Shown here piece after piece: positions 44,268-54,889 of a DNA stretch of 64,000 nucleotides. Origin of the DNA: Angiostrongylus vasorum (Eukaryota > Nematoda > Chromadorea > Rhabditida > Metastrongylidae). The notes under the pieces were generated by a model, which ran no database searches, had not been told where the DNA came from, and saw only the letters and a list, made by a program, of their open reading frames with translations. Both the position numbers and the translations under genes were made by a program. The stretch is taken from the NCBI GenBank assembly GCA_018806985.1, contig JADANN010000386.1:310001-374000 (forward strand), written 5' to 3'. Numbering within the stretch: position 1 is the stretch's first letter; the number at the start of each line of letters is the position of its first letter.

Positions 44268-44465
44268 GGGCGTGTGTGGCGCAGTTGTTGGAGGCTCCAC
44301 GTGGAATCAATCCCCGCGCCTATGGCCCACCAAGCCTTCCATCCCTCCGGCGTCGGCAAATTGGTACCAGACTTGTCTGGGAGGATAGCAGCACTGGCTC
44401 GATACATTGGCAGGCCACCGCGAGTCATTGTAAAGGCCAGGTATGCATTCAATCACCTTGAACTA
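44268..44465 (+). repeat. SINE-A, 3' truncated, short deletion in head
   Basis: Starts GGGCGTGTGTGGCGCAGTTG TTGGAGG (box A) and passes through GTGGAATCAATCCCCGCGCC (box B). About 10 nt between the boxes are missing. The body is close to consensus as far as GCATTCAATCACCTTGAAC, where it stops. Confidence 0.88.
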
Positions 44466-45448
44466 ATGTATCGACCCAAGGTTAGTTGGCCAGTCGAACC
44501 AAGGTCCGTGCACGTATTACACGACATCTCTAACCACTATGCTTCCACCCTCGCCAATTGCCGAATAGAGGCATGGCATAAATGTGCTTATACGCTCTAC
44601 TCACTTAGTTTCCGATTCTGTAGGTCACCTCAAATTTTGTATTATCATCCTGGTAACTACGAAGAAAAGGCAGGTGGGAAAGTACATTGACACAGTCTTT
44701 TTCATCAAAGGAAGCTCTCCTCAGAAAATATCAGTGGAGGGAATTCCGTTAGATAACCACTCTTTTCTCATAGCACTGACTCAAACGCTCTTGTGAAACG
44801 CGTAAGTATATCATCGCTTCCCAAGCATTCTTAGTAAGAAGAAAACCTGTAAGAACACGGACTACATCATAACATACTACCAAGGAAGAAGTGTCAAAGC
44901 CAGAGAAAAACACATTTTCTTAGTTCTAGCTTTTTTAGCACTGGCGATGATATGTTAAAGCTAACGTGTTCAATGACAGGATCCGCAGCACAAAGCTGTC
45001 TGAAGTCGTATTCAAGAGAATTCTTTTGCAAAATGATGAATTCGACTGGAAGAGGTCAGTGATATTTACGATTCACTTTCTGAAACCTGAAACCTGAAAA
45101 ATTAATGAACCATGTTGAAATGTCCTGCCTCACAAATATAAGGACGTTGACGAAAAAAACAGGAAGGTTTTAAACAAGAAGCGCCATACTTGGTCTCTTT
45201 TCAAGTTGGAAGTGACTGAGAACATGTCTGTCCTCTATGTTACTCCGTTTTTTCTGCATGTTGATTGTACTGGATTGCCTGTTCACAACTATTATTATCC
45301 TTGTAGTTCCGCCTCGGCATTTATTAGATCTAAACAACAACTACTTCAAAACCTGGAATATGAATCTCTCTCCTATCCTGGTCCGGATCCTTTAGATTTT
45401 AAAAAGTTTTTTATTGCGAAGTGAAGGCCACTTATAATGTAAAAAGGT
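44466..45448. other. Unannotated DNA
   Basis: A frame at 45206-45424 (ending near LSYPGPDPLDFKKF) looks mildly protein-like but has no domain or splice support. Confidence 0.3.
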
Positions 45449-45500
45449 AAAGCTCTCGGCATCGATCAATCTCTGAGGGATGCTCCATGCAATCGACGCA
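45449..45500 (-). repeat. SINE-A 3' end fragment
   Basis: AAAGCTCTCGGCATCGATCA ATC followed by GAGGGATGCTCCATGCAATC is the SINE-A 3' end in antisense; only about 50 bp remain. Confidence 0.7.
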
Positions 45501-45614
45501 ACACTCTTGCGACAAATGATTGGGTCTCATTTCTTTCTGACGACTTATCTTAACGCATAGAACTGGTTTCCTGCGCTTTTTTGTTTTCAAATGATAGCCT
45601 GTTGAACAGATATG

Positions 45615-45745
45615 TTTTCTTGGGCGTTAGTCGGGGAAAGCCCTACTCAGCACTTAGAAATCTATAAAAGATCATCTTCCGAAGGACCGCATTAACCAGG
45701 AATTTGGATGCTAACCGATTACGATTTCAATTTTAATTGCCGAGG
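45615..45745 (+). repeat. RTE-B-associated 5' segment
   Basis: GGGCGTTAGTCGGGGAAAGC, CAGCACTTAGAAATCTATAA, and TTAACCAGGAATTTGGATGC match 31135-31220 of the RTE-B copy (GGGCGTTGGTCGGGATAAGG..., TTAACTGGAAATTTGGGTGC). It is a detached 5' piece of RTE-B or a repeat into which RTE-B inserted. Confidence 0.6.
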
Positions 45746-46254
45746 TAAATGACACTTACATTGATGCAGAAAACCATGAACTACTGAATATAAACTGGAT
45801 GCGAAAAATGCGGAAATGGAGAACCATAAATTGCAAAACACCTCCAATGTATTCCGAGTTTATCGTTGGCATCAGCTTTAGCCTTGTTATTCACTGAGAA
45901 CCTCCAACAGGCAAAAGTGAATTCCACTTATCACCTGCCAGAGCCGTTTAGCAGGTTGTGCTTACTCGATTGACATGAGGAAAGCAATAATTTTGCTAAC
46001 GTCTTTTTTAGCTCCCATTTTTTATTTTTTGACAATGAGTATGTGGATGAATGACCGTCTCTAGGTCGGAAGTCGTATACCATGATATTGAATGTTGCTG
46101 AAAAAAATATAGAAGCTTAAAATGTACTTAGAAAACTGAAGTCCATCGACGTTCAGTGGTCGTAAGCAATCCCACTATCATGAACATTGCTAGAGTTCAA
46201 TACTAGGTAAACATAGTTATCAAACTATTGTTGCTCCACGTGAAACATTAAGGA

Positions 46255-46500
46255 TAAAGATTTCGGCGTTGCTTAATCTCTGGGAGATATCTGATGCATT
46301 CGATTTCATCAACCATCGTTAGAAGTGAACGGATGCGTATATGGTCTATGCAGTGACTTGCAGTAGTCTACTGATGTATCAACTTAGCGTTCATGTCCTC
46401 TCTGATGCGTTGGGTACTAATTTGCCAACCCTAAAGGATGAAGACTGAACTACCTGTGACGTGAAATCAGAACCAAAACCGCGTATGTATTGCAGGCTAC
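46255..46500 (-). repeat. SINE-A, old copy
   Basis: Antisense order is kept (GGCGTTGCTTAATCTCTGGG, GATGCATTCGATTTCATC, GGATGCGTATATGGTCTATG, CTACTGATGTATC, GTACTAATTTGCC) but with many substitutions, making it one of the oldest copies in the window. Confidence 0.65.
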
Positions 46501-46735
46501 CGTCAACTACAGCGCTTATTCTTTATAATTTTTTTTCGAATTATTTTGCTATTTTTTTGTGTTCTTCTATCCCGTTTAACTTGTGTTGCGAAGGCTATCA
46601 TGCATTCATCTAAAGTGCTCGTTAATCGAACAATTGCTGTAGTTAATGAGCATCTAACTTTCTATTAAAATGGATATTCTAATCAAAGTTCACGATTTCT
46701 GTTTAGATCGCGAAAATAATAAGATTACAGCATTT

Positions 46736-47000
46736 TCAGGGGCGTAAATACTCTTGTCCATGAATATTCTTATTAGGTGTTCTTGGATCAGCTGATTCTG
46801 CGTTTGCTAAGCGATGTAAGGCATTTAAATTGAAATATTTTCCATCTTCAACCAATTTTGACCGCTCAACTTTTATTTTCTTTAGAGCATCAACGATGTC
46901 AGAAAGTTTTAACTCTTCATTTCTATTGTGAACTATCGCTACTATCGACAACGTTACCATGAGTGTTTTTCCACATCTCATGCCTACCAACCCCAAGGAC
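46736..47000 (-). CDS. Protein tyrosine phosphatase-like C-terminal exon, probably inactive
   Basis: On the minus strand an acceptor (TTTTCGCTTCCGCTCCAG) opens a frame of 87 codons plus TGA. It reads SLGLVGMRCGKTLMVTLSIV, then KLSDIVDALKKIKVERSKL, then VEDGKYFNLNALHRLAN and a hydrophilic tail. This follows the end of nematode PTP domains: the S-x-G-x-G-R-x-G-T P-loop, the helix after it, the Q-R-x-x-x-V-Q-T loop (here ERSKLVED) and the final Y-x-F-x-x-x-A-L helix. The expected His-Cys before the loop is not visible, two extra residues interrupt the loop, and the Gln is replaced. So if it is a PTP it is a pseudophosphatase or a pseudogene. Hookworm-type nematodes have large PTP families. The identification rests on pattern only. 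Confidence 0.4.
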
Positions 47001-47337
47001 CTGGAGCGGAAGCGAAAATAATATCTAACAAATTCGCTCAATATCAGTTTGATACGCTTACTCTCGACTACTTATCTTCATCATGATTTTTTAAACACTT
47101 TGATACCAAAATTATGTATGTGCATGGAGACACTTGTAGTGCTGTGGTCAGAAGTATCTTGCAATACGTACCACTTCGTTTATTGGGTCGACACTTTGCT
47201 ATGGACTGTATATCTGTTGTACAAACAAATATACCTACTCAGATGCTTGGATAGCCCATCTAGTTGTGCGGGCCCCAGCACAAATATAAACAAATGTAGA
47301 AAGTAGGGTATATATAAATATGTGTGATATAACACAT

Positions 47338-47740
47338 CCCAACGGTTTACCGCCTCATGGTGGATGGGAGCTGTTCCTGGGTGTCGGTCTGTGATGTACA
47401 GCGGGGTATTCATCTTCCTGGCAGGGTCTCCTAAGATGAGAAGGGGTCCGGCGTTTCCATCAAGAAGTCTAACTAAGATTAAACCAATACCAAGATCCAC
47501 TATTGTCCTGGTATCAAAGTCGCATGGTGGCAGATCTCCCACTGATCCACAAAGGCTGCGACTAGCTGTAGTGGTGAAGACTGGGACAGACTTTGGCCAA
47601 GCTGACCTCCGGATTCCAGGGAGCCACAGTGACTTAAAAAGCAAATCTCCAAAAAGTGGAGATTATGCTGGAGCCTCCACAGCCAGTGAGGACGGGCCGT
47701 TCAAGTGTCAAGTAAGTAAGTAAGTAAATAAGTAAGTAAT
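47338..47740 (-). mobile_element. RTE-B 5' region with (GTAA)n end
   Basis: The minus strand starts with (TTAC)n (47702-47740 as GTAAGTAAGTAA on plus), then GACACTTGAACGGCCCGTCC, and ends with ACACCCAGGAACAGCTCCC and GAGGCGGTAAACCGTTGGG. The last part matches 31320-31385 of the RTE-B copy. A long minus-strand frame across it (47180-47644) is largely this 5' region, not a host gene. Confidence 0.65.
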
Positions 47741-47806
47741 ATGACACAATATATAACGTAACACAAACATAACAAATATACTAATATATATACCATATAT
47801 ATGTAC

Positions 47807-47814
<8 letters not shown>

Positions 47815-47896
<82 letters not shown>
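47815..47896. repeat. (AT)n microsatellite, about 80 bp
   Basis: About 40 uninterrupted AT repeats, the longest simple repeat in the window, directly 5' of a SINE-A head. Confidence 0.95.
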
Positions 47897-47900
<4 letters not shown>

Positions 47901-48161
47901 GGCGCGTGGTACAGTGCTTGGAATCGCCACTGCGGCACACACGTGGAGTCGATCCCCGCGCCCATGGCCCACCAAGCCTTCCATCCCTCCGGGGTCGGCA
48001 AATTGGTACCAGACTTGTCTGCGAGGACAGCAGTACTGGCTCGATACATCGGTAGGCCATCGCGAGTCATTGTAAAGGCCAGATATGCATTCAATCATCT
48101 CCAACGAAACTTAATGAAGTCGAATGCATGGCGCATCCCCCAGGTGATCAACGCCAAGAGC
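47897..48161 (+). repeat. SINE-A, full-length, close to consensus
   Basis: The head GGGGGCGCGTGGTACAGTGC TTGG (box A) and GTGGAGTCGATCCCCGCG (box B) are clear. The body matches consensus closely: GCCCACCAAGCCTTCCATCC, GGGGTCGGCAAATTGGTACC, GATACATCGGTAGGCCATCG and GATCAACGCCAAGAGCTT. A short (AT)n run follows at 48183-48207. Confidence 0.92.
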
Positions 48162-48207
48162 TTAAACCTTAATACATATCTACATGTATATATATATATA
48201 TATATAG

Positions 48208-49504
48208 ACTAATCGAATTCCAATTATTATTTTTGTGCTTTGCGTGTTAATACTTCATCAACGGTTTATTCGCATTGAGTAGGACCAACCATGAGATATA
48301 TTTTATACGATTTTTTTAAAGAGCGGAATAAAAAATAAATAGGGTTGTCAATTTCAAACCGGGATATGCTAATATACATAATTCTGCTTGCACCAATCGA
48401 ACTTATATGTCGTGCCAATCCCAGGACCTTATTCGTTCCGTTTCATGTCTCTCATCCATCATCTACGAAAATATGCTTCGCATTGCTAAATTAAACAGAC
48501 ATTCCGATAAGCATCTGGATGCAAAATAGAGATCAGAAATGGGTTTGCTGCCAGCGAATAGCGTTCCTTATATACTGAAATGTTAAGAAACATACATAGG
48601 CTTTCCAGAATGTTTCCAACCACCTGCGAAGCGATTAAATCAGATATCCGTGCGAGCTATTATACGGAACTTTGGTGAAAAGTGAGTAAGAAAGTAGACA
48701 GTATCCTCTGTAAACTAAACAGTGTAGCCCCCTATGAACGGGTTGCTTGTACTTCCCAGAATAGATGAACAGATTATTTGTTGAAGGCAAACATCGATCT
48801 ATACTTCACTACTCCCCAATAACTTAATCGAAGCCTTCTGCCTTCAGGATGGAATCCGCAAGGATTTCCACGCATACATTCGCTTGTTTGCGGATATGCA
48901 TAGAATATATGTCAATTTAGCACAGCAAAAAAGTTGTCTTTGAGTCCTCGTGCATGCTAGAGAATGCGGAAAGTTGCTTTTGCACAATCCAGTCCTCTAT
49001 TCAGCGTATGTTGACGCCTCGTCACAAACGGGGTGAAGATCCATTAGTGCCGGAGATCTGTGACTGTCTCACTCACCAGACGTATTTGACGTGCACGCCC
49101 CTTTATCCAGCTATTGTATATCTGCGATTATCAGGAATATCAGTCAAAATGAGAATGGTAGAATTCTGTTAGCAACATTTACCACATGATAATTCTGAGA
49201 CATTCTTACATATAGATCGTTGTCTGCTCATCTCCTTGTTAGATTGATTTTAGGATAAAGGCAAACTAATTGCTAATTTTCATCACACTTTCATTTCTAA
49301 ATTTACCTAGTCTAAACGCGAAGTTGCTTGGGAAAAACTTAACCGTATCACAAAATCTGGCGACTCCCTGTTGTGAGAATCTAGAAACGCATAAAAACTC
49401 TGCTAGAGTTGTCCCAGAATTCCAAGAAGATCTAGCCAGCTTTCGTTGGCGTTTAGGTGTGGTTGTAACGTGTGAAATGTTCGATTTTAAACCGTAAACA
49501 TGAA
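48208..49504. other. Unannotated DNA
   Basis: No recognised gene or repeat. Confidence 0.35.
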
Positions 49505-50420
49505 ATAACCATAACTTTTTTTCATACTAAATTTAATTAAACGAAGTAAGCATCATTAGAATCAGCACACTTTTCCAGCAAAAAATAATTTTAATTATTT
49601 TAGTTGCATAAAATGTTGGAGTTCTGGAAGCGATGAATTCGTTGAAGGCATTTCTTGCGTCATTATGGCTGATAAAGCATTTCCTGCCCAGGAAGTTGTC
49701 AAGATGCTTGAAGAAGTGATAGGCGGTAGGCGAGAGGTCTGATGAATATGGTGGATGAGGCAAAGTTTCGTAGTCCAACTCGTTCAACTTCTGTGGCGCT
49801 AGTTCTGCAACGTGAAGCCGGGCGTTGTCGTGAAGAAGGATTGGTCCTTTTCTGTTCATATGGTGCATTTCGTCGATTTATTGACAATACTTCTCTGTTA
49901 TAATCGTTTTGCTCGGATTCAAAAAACCTGTGAAGAATCAGCGCAGATGCAGACCACCAAACAATTCGACCAAGAAAAGCATCGTTTTTGTTGCGCAGAA
50001 TAACAGCATACGCCGCTTCAAAACGGCGATTTTTTTTGAATTGTTGTTTAAATCGTGAAAAACCCACTTGTAGAGTTTTTTCTCTTTCCTATACGATTGA
50101 GTGAGTGGAAATTGCTTCTCTGTTTACGCCAAGCTGTTCTGCAAGCTCTCCAATAGTTGTTCGCGTGTTTGCTTGCACCAGTGCCTTCGATTCTTCGTCG
50201 CCGAAGTCATTAGGAAGTCGGCGGGCTTCCTTAACTTCGATGTCGAAATTGCCAGACCGGGATTTCTGGAACTATGTTCGCATTGTTGATTCGCCAACAC
50301 TACCTTCACCCCAAATTTGATGATATTCCGAGGTCCTGCCGTGGCATTGTGTCCACTCTTCCACTCATGTAAAAAAGGAAACGAATATCGCGTTGATTCA
50401 CACTAAAGTTAAAGCTTATG
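49505..50420 (-). pseudogene. mariner transposase, degenerate (Tc1/mariner superfamily)
   Basis: Mariner transposases cut and paste DNA using a D,D34D catalytic triad. On the minus strand, N-terminal pieces are RDIRFLFYMSG (near 50380), then GEGSVGESTMRT with a TAG where the next Trp/Arg belongs, FQKSRSGNFDIEV, and TTIGELAEQLGVNREAIS (the helix-turn-helix). C-terminal pieces are INRRNAPYEQKRTNP in one frame, then GPILLHDNARLHVAELAP and LPHPPYSSDLSPTAYHFF. The second catalytic Asp (H-D-N-A-R) is kept, but the third, normally in S-P-T-D-Y-H-F-F, is Ala. Frameshifts and stops separate the pieces. Terminal inverted repeats were not identified. Confidence 0.9.
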
Positions 50421-50784
50421 AAAATGATAAAAATTACTAGTCTTGGGAAAACCCAGTGCCAGGTATAGAAAGGCCAATCTTTGGGCTTTAAAAATACATG
50501 TTTAACAAACACAAATAACAAGATTTTTTATTAAAAAAAATTACAGGAAAGTTAAAACAATAAAATCGGACATTTGTTATCTACTAACTTAATATAAAAT
50601 GCTATGCCCTCAGTGGCAGCCGATCACAGACGTAAATCTGAAGACTTGGTGCCAGTGAAGAAAGGCGAAGAAAGGGCTGGCATCGGCACAAGATACGAAC
50701 ACAGGTTACATAAATAAGGCATAGAAATTATATCAAAAAACAGCGCAACATTAAAAAGAGATAGCAAAAATTGTATAAAAATAT
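50421..50784. other. Unannotated spacer
   Basis: AT-rich; may include a mariner end, but no inverted terminal repeat was recognised. Confidence 0.3.
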
Positions 50785-51010
50785 GGTTAACTTTTTTATT
50801 TACTGCCTTTTCCAGTTTTTTCACGGCTAGGTATTATGTGTGTTACAATCACAATGGTGCTGAGATATTTGCGAAACTGCGGACCACAGGTGCCTACGGT
50901 GAGAAACGAACGCCCTACTTCACTTTCCGGGAGCTAACACGTTCACCACCATACCATGCGGGTACTTCGTTTCGCCTGTCTCTCAGATAGTTTTCTTTCG
51001 ATAATATCAA
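50785..51010 (-). repeat. SINE-B single copy
   Basis: Antisense order: GGTTAACTTTTTTATTTACT, ACAATCACAATGGTGCTGAG, GAAACGAACGCCC (box-B-like), CACCATACCATGCGGGTACT, TCGCCTGTCTCTCAG. No inverted partner. Confidence 0.82.
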
Positions 51011-51361
51011 CTTCGCCTTTGTGTTTTCAGCAAGTTGTCAGCAAGGCGAGAATTAATTTGAGAATATGTGCTAACCTTTGTTTAATTTGCAAGTTTTAGG
51101 CTGGACCGAATATGTCGTCGCATGGTCACATGACTACTCAGGCGACAACCAACGGCTTACCGTTGCAGCAACATATTCCTCCCTAAAGAATATGTCCCAG
51201 CTCAATGACAAATTTACAATTTTGGTCCTACGGACGTCCAGTTTATTAACTTTCGCAACATCTATTTGTATCCCCTTCTTGATTTAGTTGTGCAATCATA
51301 AGATGTGGAATAGTGATCATTACTCTATATATCATCTTCCACAAAAAATAAAATAATTGAA
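51011..51361. other. Unannotated spacer
   Basis: No recognised feature; a short frame at 51078-51287 has no support. Confidence 0.3.
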
Positions 51362-51635
51362 AGGATAGAGCTCTCGGCGATGATCAATCCCTTATGGATG
51401 CGCCATGCATTCGACTTCGTTAAATATCGTTGGAGGTGATTGAATGCACATTTGGCCTTTACTATGACTCGAGGTGGCCTACCGATGTATCGAGCCAGTG
51501 CTGCTGTCCTTCCAGGTAAGTCTGGTAGCAATTTGCTGAGCCCAGAGGGATAGAAGGCTAGCTGAGCGACGGGTGCGGGATCGATCCCATGTGTCGCAGA
51601 GCGCCTCCGACCACTCCGTCACACGCGCCCGTTCT
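51362..51635 (-). repeat. SINE-A, full-length
   Basis: On the minus strand the head begins GGGCGCGTGTGACGGAGTGG TCGGAGGCG (box A), with box B TGGGATCGATCCCGC, then the whole body to TTGATCATCGCCGAGAGCTC. This copy has the most complete head pairing: GGGCGCG at the start, with CCCGCACCC after box B. Confidence 0.9.
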
Positions 51636-52429
51636 ATACGGATAGCAATGAGGATAGAAAAATGACTTGTCTCCTACTACACCTTATCCCAGCGAAATGA
51701 AAATGCCGTTCAACTAGTCCTGAGTCGATCAAGTGGCTGACCACTATAGAAATGATGTCAACTGGTACTCACTGGACTACGTCTGTTAGTGGCATCACAG
51801 AGCAAATTTGCTTCATCACTATGTCGAATCCTCTTCGTCAGCAGATTCATAAGTACGGCAATGCGACCGAATTTTCCAATGTTACACCACTACACTGCCT
51901 TTCAGGATGATAGGGAATGTTATTAATGAAGACTGCGACGTATAGTAGGGTTCTCTCCATGCAGCGTAGTTAGACGTTTTCACATTTCCTAGTAAGTTGT
52001 AAGTTAGGTCCAGCGATCATTGCCGATGTTGCAACAACACAGTCGCTACCTGCAACTCATTACGACCTGGAAAAACAATTAAGTTGTCTTGGAGAGAAAT
52101 TTTTTGCGTGACCAGAAATTTATTAGCCAAATAAGCAAGAATTGTGGTCATGAGCGTGCGATGTTTAATAAATTATGAAGTTCGGTGGTTAAAGAATTTA
52201 GATAAGCAAACCAAAGCAAGAACCACCTTACTTTGGGTGATTTATAGCGGTCGATGTGCGGAAAGTTCAGCATAAAGCTTCTTGCTGTGAATGCATTCGT
52301 AGCACTACACAAGACGTAGATCATTCTTTGGCCGACATTGTGCATATCTGCCTTTTCGGAATGATTCGTTGTCCATTCGCTTCATTCATCGTCGAGTGGT
52401 TACAAATTCCCGGCAATAATTACATGGGT
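51636..52429. other. Unannotated DNA
   Basis: No recognised feature. Confidence 0.3.
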
Positions 52430-52500
52430 CGGTCATTTGTTCGATCACAAGTTCCCCAAGCCCTCCACCACTCTGAGGTCGGATAGTTAGCACCAGACTT
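52430..52500 (+). repeat. SINE-A fragment
   Basis: GTTCGATCACAAGTTCCCCA AGCCCTCCACCACTCTGAGGTCGG, then GCACCAGACTTTT, follows the end of the head and the first part of the SINE-A body. Confidence 0.6.
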
Positions 52501-52509
52501 TTTTTTTCT

Positions 52510-52690
52510 TTCTCAGCAATCGCGAGGTTGTTAAGCAGCATACGTTTACTTCCATACAGTAACACACATACAACACAATCATGGTTGACGTTTTGGCAGA
52601 ATCGCCTTCTTCACGGCCGCTTTTTTCACCTGTCTCCCCACCGAGGAAGAACAGCCGCTCAGAGTCACATATGGTTGACGACTCATATTA
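52510..52690. repeat. Fragment of the 4188-5054 foldback family
   Basis: CAGCAATCGCGAGGTTGTTA, GCATACGTTTACTTCCATAC, GGTTGACGTTTTGGCAGAAT and CACATATGGTTGACGACTCA match 4195-4290 and 4440-4465 in the same order, with the segment between deleted. Only one arm is present. Confidence 0.75.
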
Positions 52691-52814
52691 TTGTTCATAT
52701 TGCATGTTTTAGTATAGCTCTAACAAGTTCTCAAACGAATCCAGCTTTGGTAGAGGGACACATATTTCCAACAATGTTTTAATTGATCCCATGAGCAATA
52801 TACTGGAATGTTCT

Positions 52815-53118
52815 TCAAATTTTATCTTTATATGAATCTTTCGCAGCCAAAGTGAATACTACATCTCTCACTGATATTTTATCTTTCAACTCGATTAATT
52901 CTTGAATTTTATGCATATTATTGTGTCCCATCACTGGATGTTTCTCCCACAATCCAGCTTTTTTAGTGCTCACAAAATCAGGAGCTGTCACAAAAGTACT
53001 GTCCTCCACCCATGCTTCTTACACCACAGCAACGAGAGCATCTTCTTTCAAAGCGATCAGCTCAGTTTCCCATGATTGCCGTCCAACCGACAGCCAGTGT
53101 TAGCCACAGTTACTTGCA
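52815..53118 (-). pseudogene. Unrecognised gene remnant with one in-frame stop
   Basis: The minus strand reads about 100 codons in one frame interrupted only by TAA at 53019-53021. It goes HWLSVGRQSWETELIALKED, ALVAVV, stop, then EAWVEDSTFVTAPDFVSTKK, LWEKHPVMGHNNMHKIQELI and KISVRDVVFTLAAKD. The composition is strongly protein-like on both sides of the stop, so this is most likely a decayed coding exon. I could not assign a family. Alternatively the stop is a sequencing error. Confidence 0.45.
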
Positions 53119-53534
53119 AAAATTTCAACTATTTGGAAGTATCGAGTGTTATCACACTTCATTACCAGTCCACGGTTCAACACCCACGTGTTCAGCAAAA
53201 TGTAAAGGTTATTCGGCGCCTTGCAGTTCCTAACACACAGTCACCATATCCCAGTGAAATTCAAATACATGTCGGATACAGTACTACACAAGGAGCCTGT
53301 ACCCATGGTTTGCAATAGGGCAGAGACCCACTGTACATGCAATACGAACTAATCAGCCTTCAGATTTAAAGTATTTCTATTGATAGAGTGAGCATCATTT
53401 TTTTGGAAACATCCAAATTCTGATTTAACTAATTTGTTAAGGAGCATTTTTGTGTTTAGGACAGTACCGCCCATCTACAAACGACGATCGGTGTCTAAGA
53501 ACATAACCAATGAGAGCTAAGCTCACAGTCCTAC

Positions 53535-53635
53535 CTGTAGTAGATTTTGGTCGGAAGCTTTCAGGATGAGCCTTTTACTATTGTGCAAAATGATATCGGC
53601 AACTCTCACTCCAATAGCAACGTTGCTATGAAGTT
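53535..53635 (-). CDS. Candidate internal exon, 101 nt
   Basis: On the minus strand a typical acceptor (GACGCTTCATTGCAG) and donor (CTACAG|GTAGGA) bound a frame that is open throughout and reads LHSNVAIGVRVADIILHNSK then RLILKASDQNLLQ. It lies about 420 bp upstream (in transcription these would be 5') of the remnant at 52815-53118 on the same strand, so the two could be from one gene. No domain recognised. Confidence 0.35.
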
Positions 53636-53879
53636 CTGCAATGAAGCGTCGCAAGAGCAGCAGAAAAATGAACTTTAATTCACTTTCCTTTTGTTTCAAG
53701 TGCCAATAGAACGCACTTAAATGGGGCGTTTTCAAGTTCCTGTGGAAGCTGTTGTAGAATGAATTCATTACATCAACGACGTTAATTGTCAAGATAATTG
53801 GAAATAATTATTGGATTTCATACGTCACGATATACAAGAATACAAACATTAGTCGTGAAGCAGAGTTAGCGCCACCCTT

Positions 53880-54160
53880 TAACTAGTGACAGGAAGTAGC
53901 GCATGGTTGGTGATGCCGTCGAACAGGAAGCAAAGGCGGTAGTCCGACTTCCTCCCTCTACAACACTCTTTTCCATTCCACATGTTGAAACCTTAGCCCG
54001 TCTATTTGTAAGGGCTAAGGAAAAACGCTCGGTGGTGCAATAGGTAACACGCGAGCTTTCGGGAAAGAATAATCGTGGTTCGACCTGGCCTGGAGTCCGA
54101 GTTTTGCGAATATCTCAATATCACAGTGGTTGTATCTCGAATAACTTCGTCGCCTTCATA
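53880..54160 (+). repeat. SINE-B-related copy with the clearest tRNA-like head
   Basis: At 54033-54095, GCTCGGTGGTGCAATAGGTA ACACGCGAG has box-A form, and CGTGGTTCGACCTGG is a good box B at tRNA spacing. In between, GAGCTTTCGGGAAAG can form an anticodon-like arm. The overall pattern resembles tRNA-Arg. It then continues with the SINE-B body (GGAGTCCGAGTTTTGCGAAT ATCTC, GTGGTTGTATCTCG). The stretch before about 54000 is not assigned. It is probably close to the ancestral SINE-B head. Confidence 0.7.
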
Positions 54161-54672
54161 AGTCCAGATTTTTTGCAGCTGCTACAAATAAACTTGCTTT
54201 TCGCTGGAAAAGTGTGTGAACACTAATGCTTTTTATTTTGACTATTAAAGTTTACTTTAAGCCGAAGTATTCCACTTTTGAATATACAAGTTTAAATCCG
54301 ACATTGATTTCTGAAAAAAACTGATATATTTTCCAGCTATAAGAGAAACTTCCTCTAGAAATTAAATGCTGTCCCAAAAAATTTCTTGCCTATTTAAATC
54401 AAGAGAGATATCTCCATTTTGCTTATATATTGCTTCTTTTAAGACATTAGTTTTCCTGAAGTAAAATTTATAGCTTGCTTCAGCGACTTCTAATCAGTAG
54501 CGGGCCGTAGTCGTTTTTAGTTGTTTTTCCACAACTACCGACAGTTTCTTGATAATTAGAGTCGTTGAAGAGTTTGAAGCTTGATAGAATTACAGAAAAA
54601 GATTTGCTTCATGATTACTAGGGTATATGTGAATTTCGTGGACTATTCTTTCGTCTTTGAAAACTATTAGAA
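54161..54672. other. Unannotated DNA
   Basis: No recognised feature. Confidence 0.3.
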
Positions 54673-54889
54673 TTAAGATTCTCCAAAAAAGAACTCGAGC
54701 CGAAATCCACTTTTTTGATCTCCAGCAGTAACGCAACATCTTAAAGTATCTATGATCGCAGAAAATCCTTGAAGATAAGATAATGTGGAGGGAAAAAAAG
54801 GCTTCGAAATACCAACAAGTTTTCGCTCTGGAATGGGAATAACTCCCACATCGGTAAATCTTAACGGTTTTATTTGAACCGGTGAAGTC
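54673..54889 (-). CDS. Candidate C-terminal exon of unrecognised protein
   Basis: On the minus strand the acceptor-like TTTTGACTTGCATAG opens a frame (1 nt + 72 codons including TAA). It reads TSPVQIKPLRFTDVGVIPIP, ERKLVGISKPFFPSTLSYLQ, then FSAIIDTLRCCVTAGDQ and ends LEFFFGES. Hydrophobic and polar residues alternate as in a folded protein. No family recognised and no neighbour exon was linked. Confidence 0.3.

Noticed and set aside
47180..47723. 150-codon and 119-codon genes on opposite strands
   Set aside because: The region is the RTE-B 5' segment in antisense plus the (GTAA)n tract; the frames are by-products.
47701..48104. Tyrosine/isoleucine-rich membrane protein
   Set aside because: The hydrophobic repeat is the translation of the (AT)n microsatellite.
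54033..54100. A functional tRNA-Arg gene
   Set aside because: The boxes are tRNA-like, but the acceptor stem does not close and the sequence continues into the SINE-B body.
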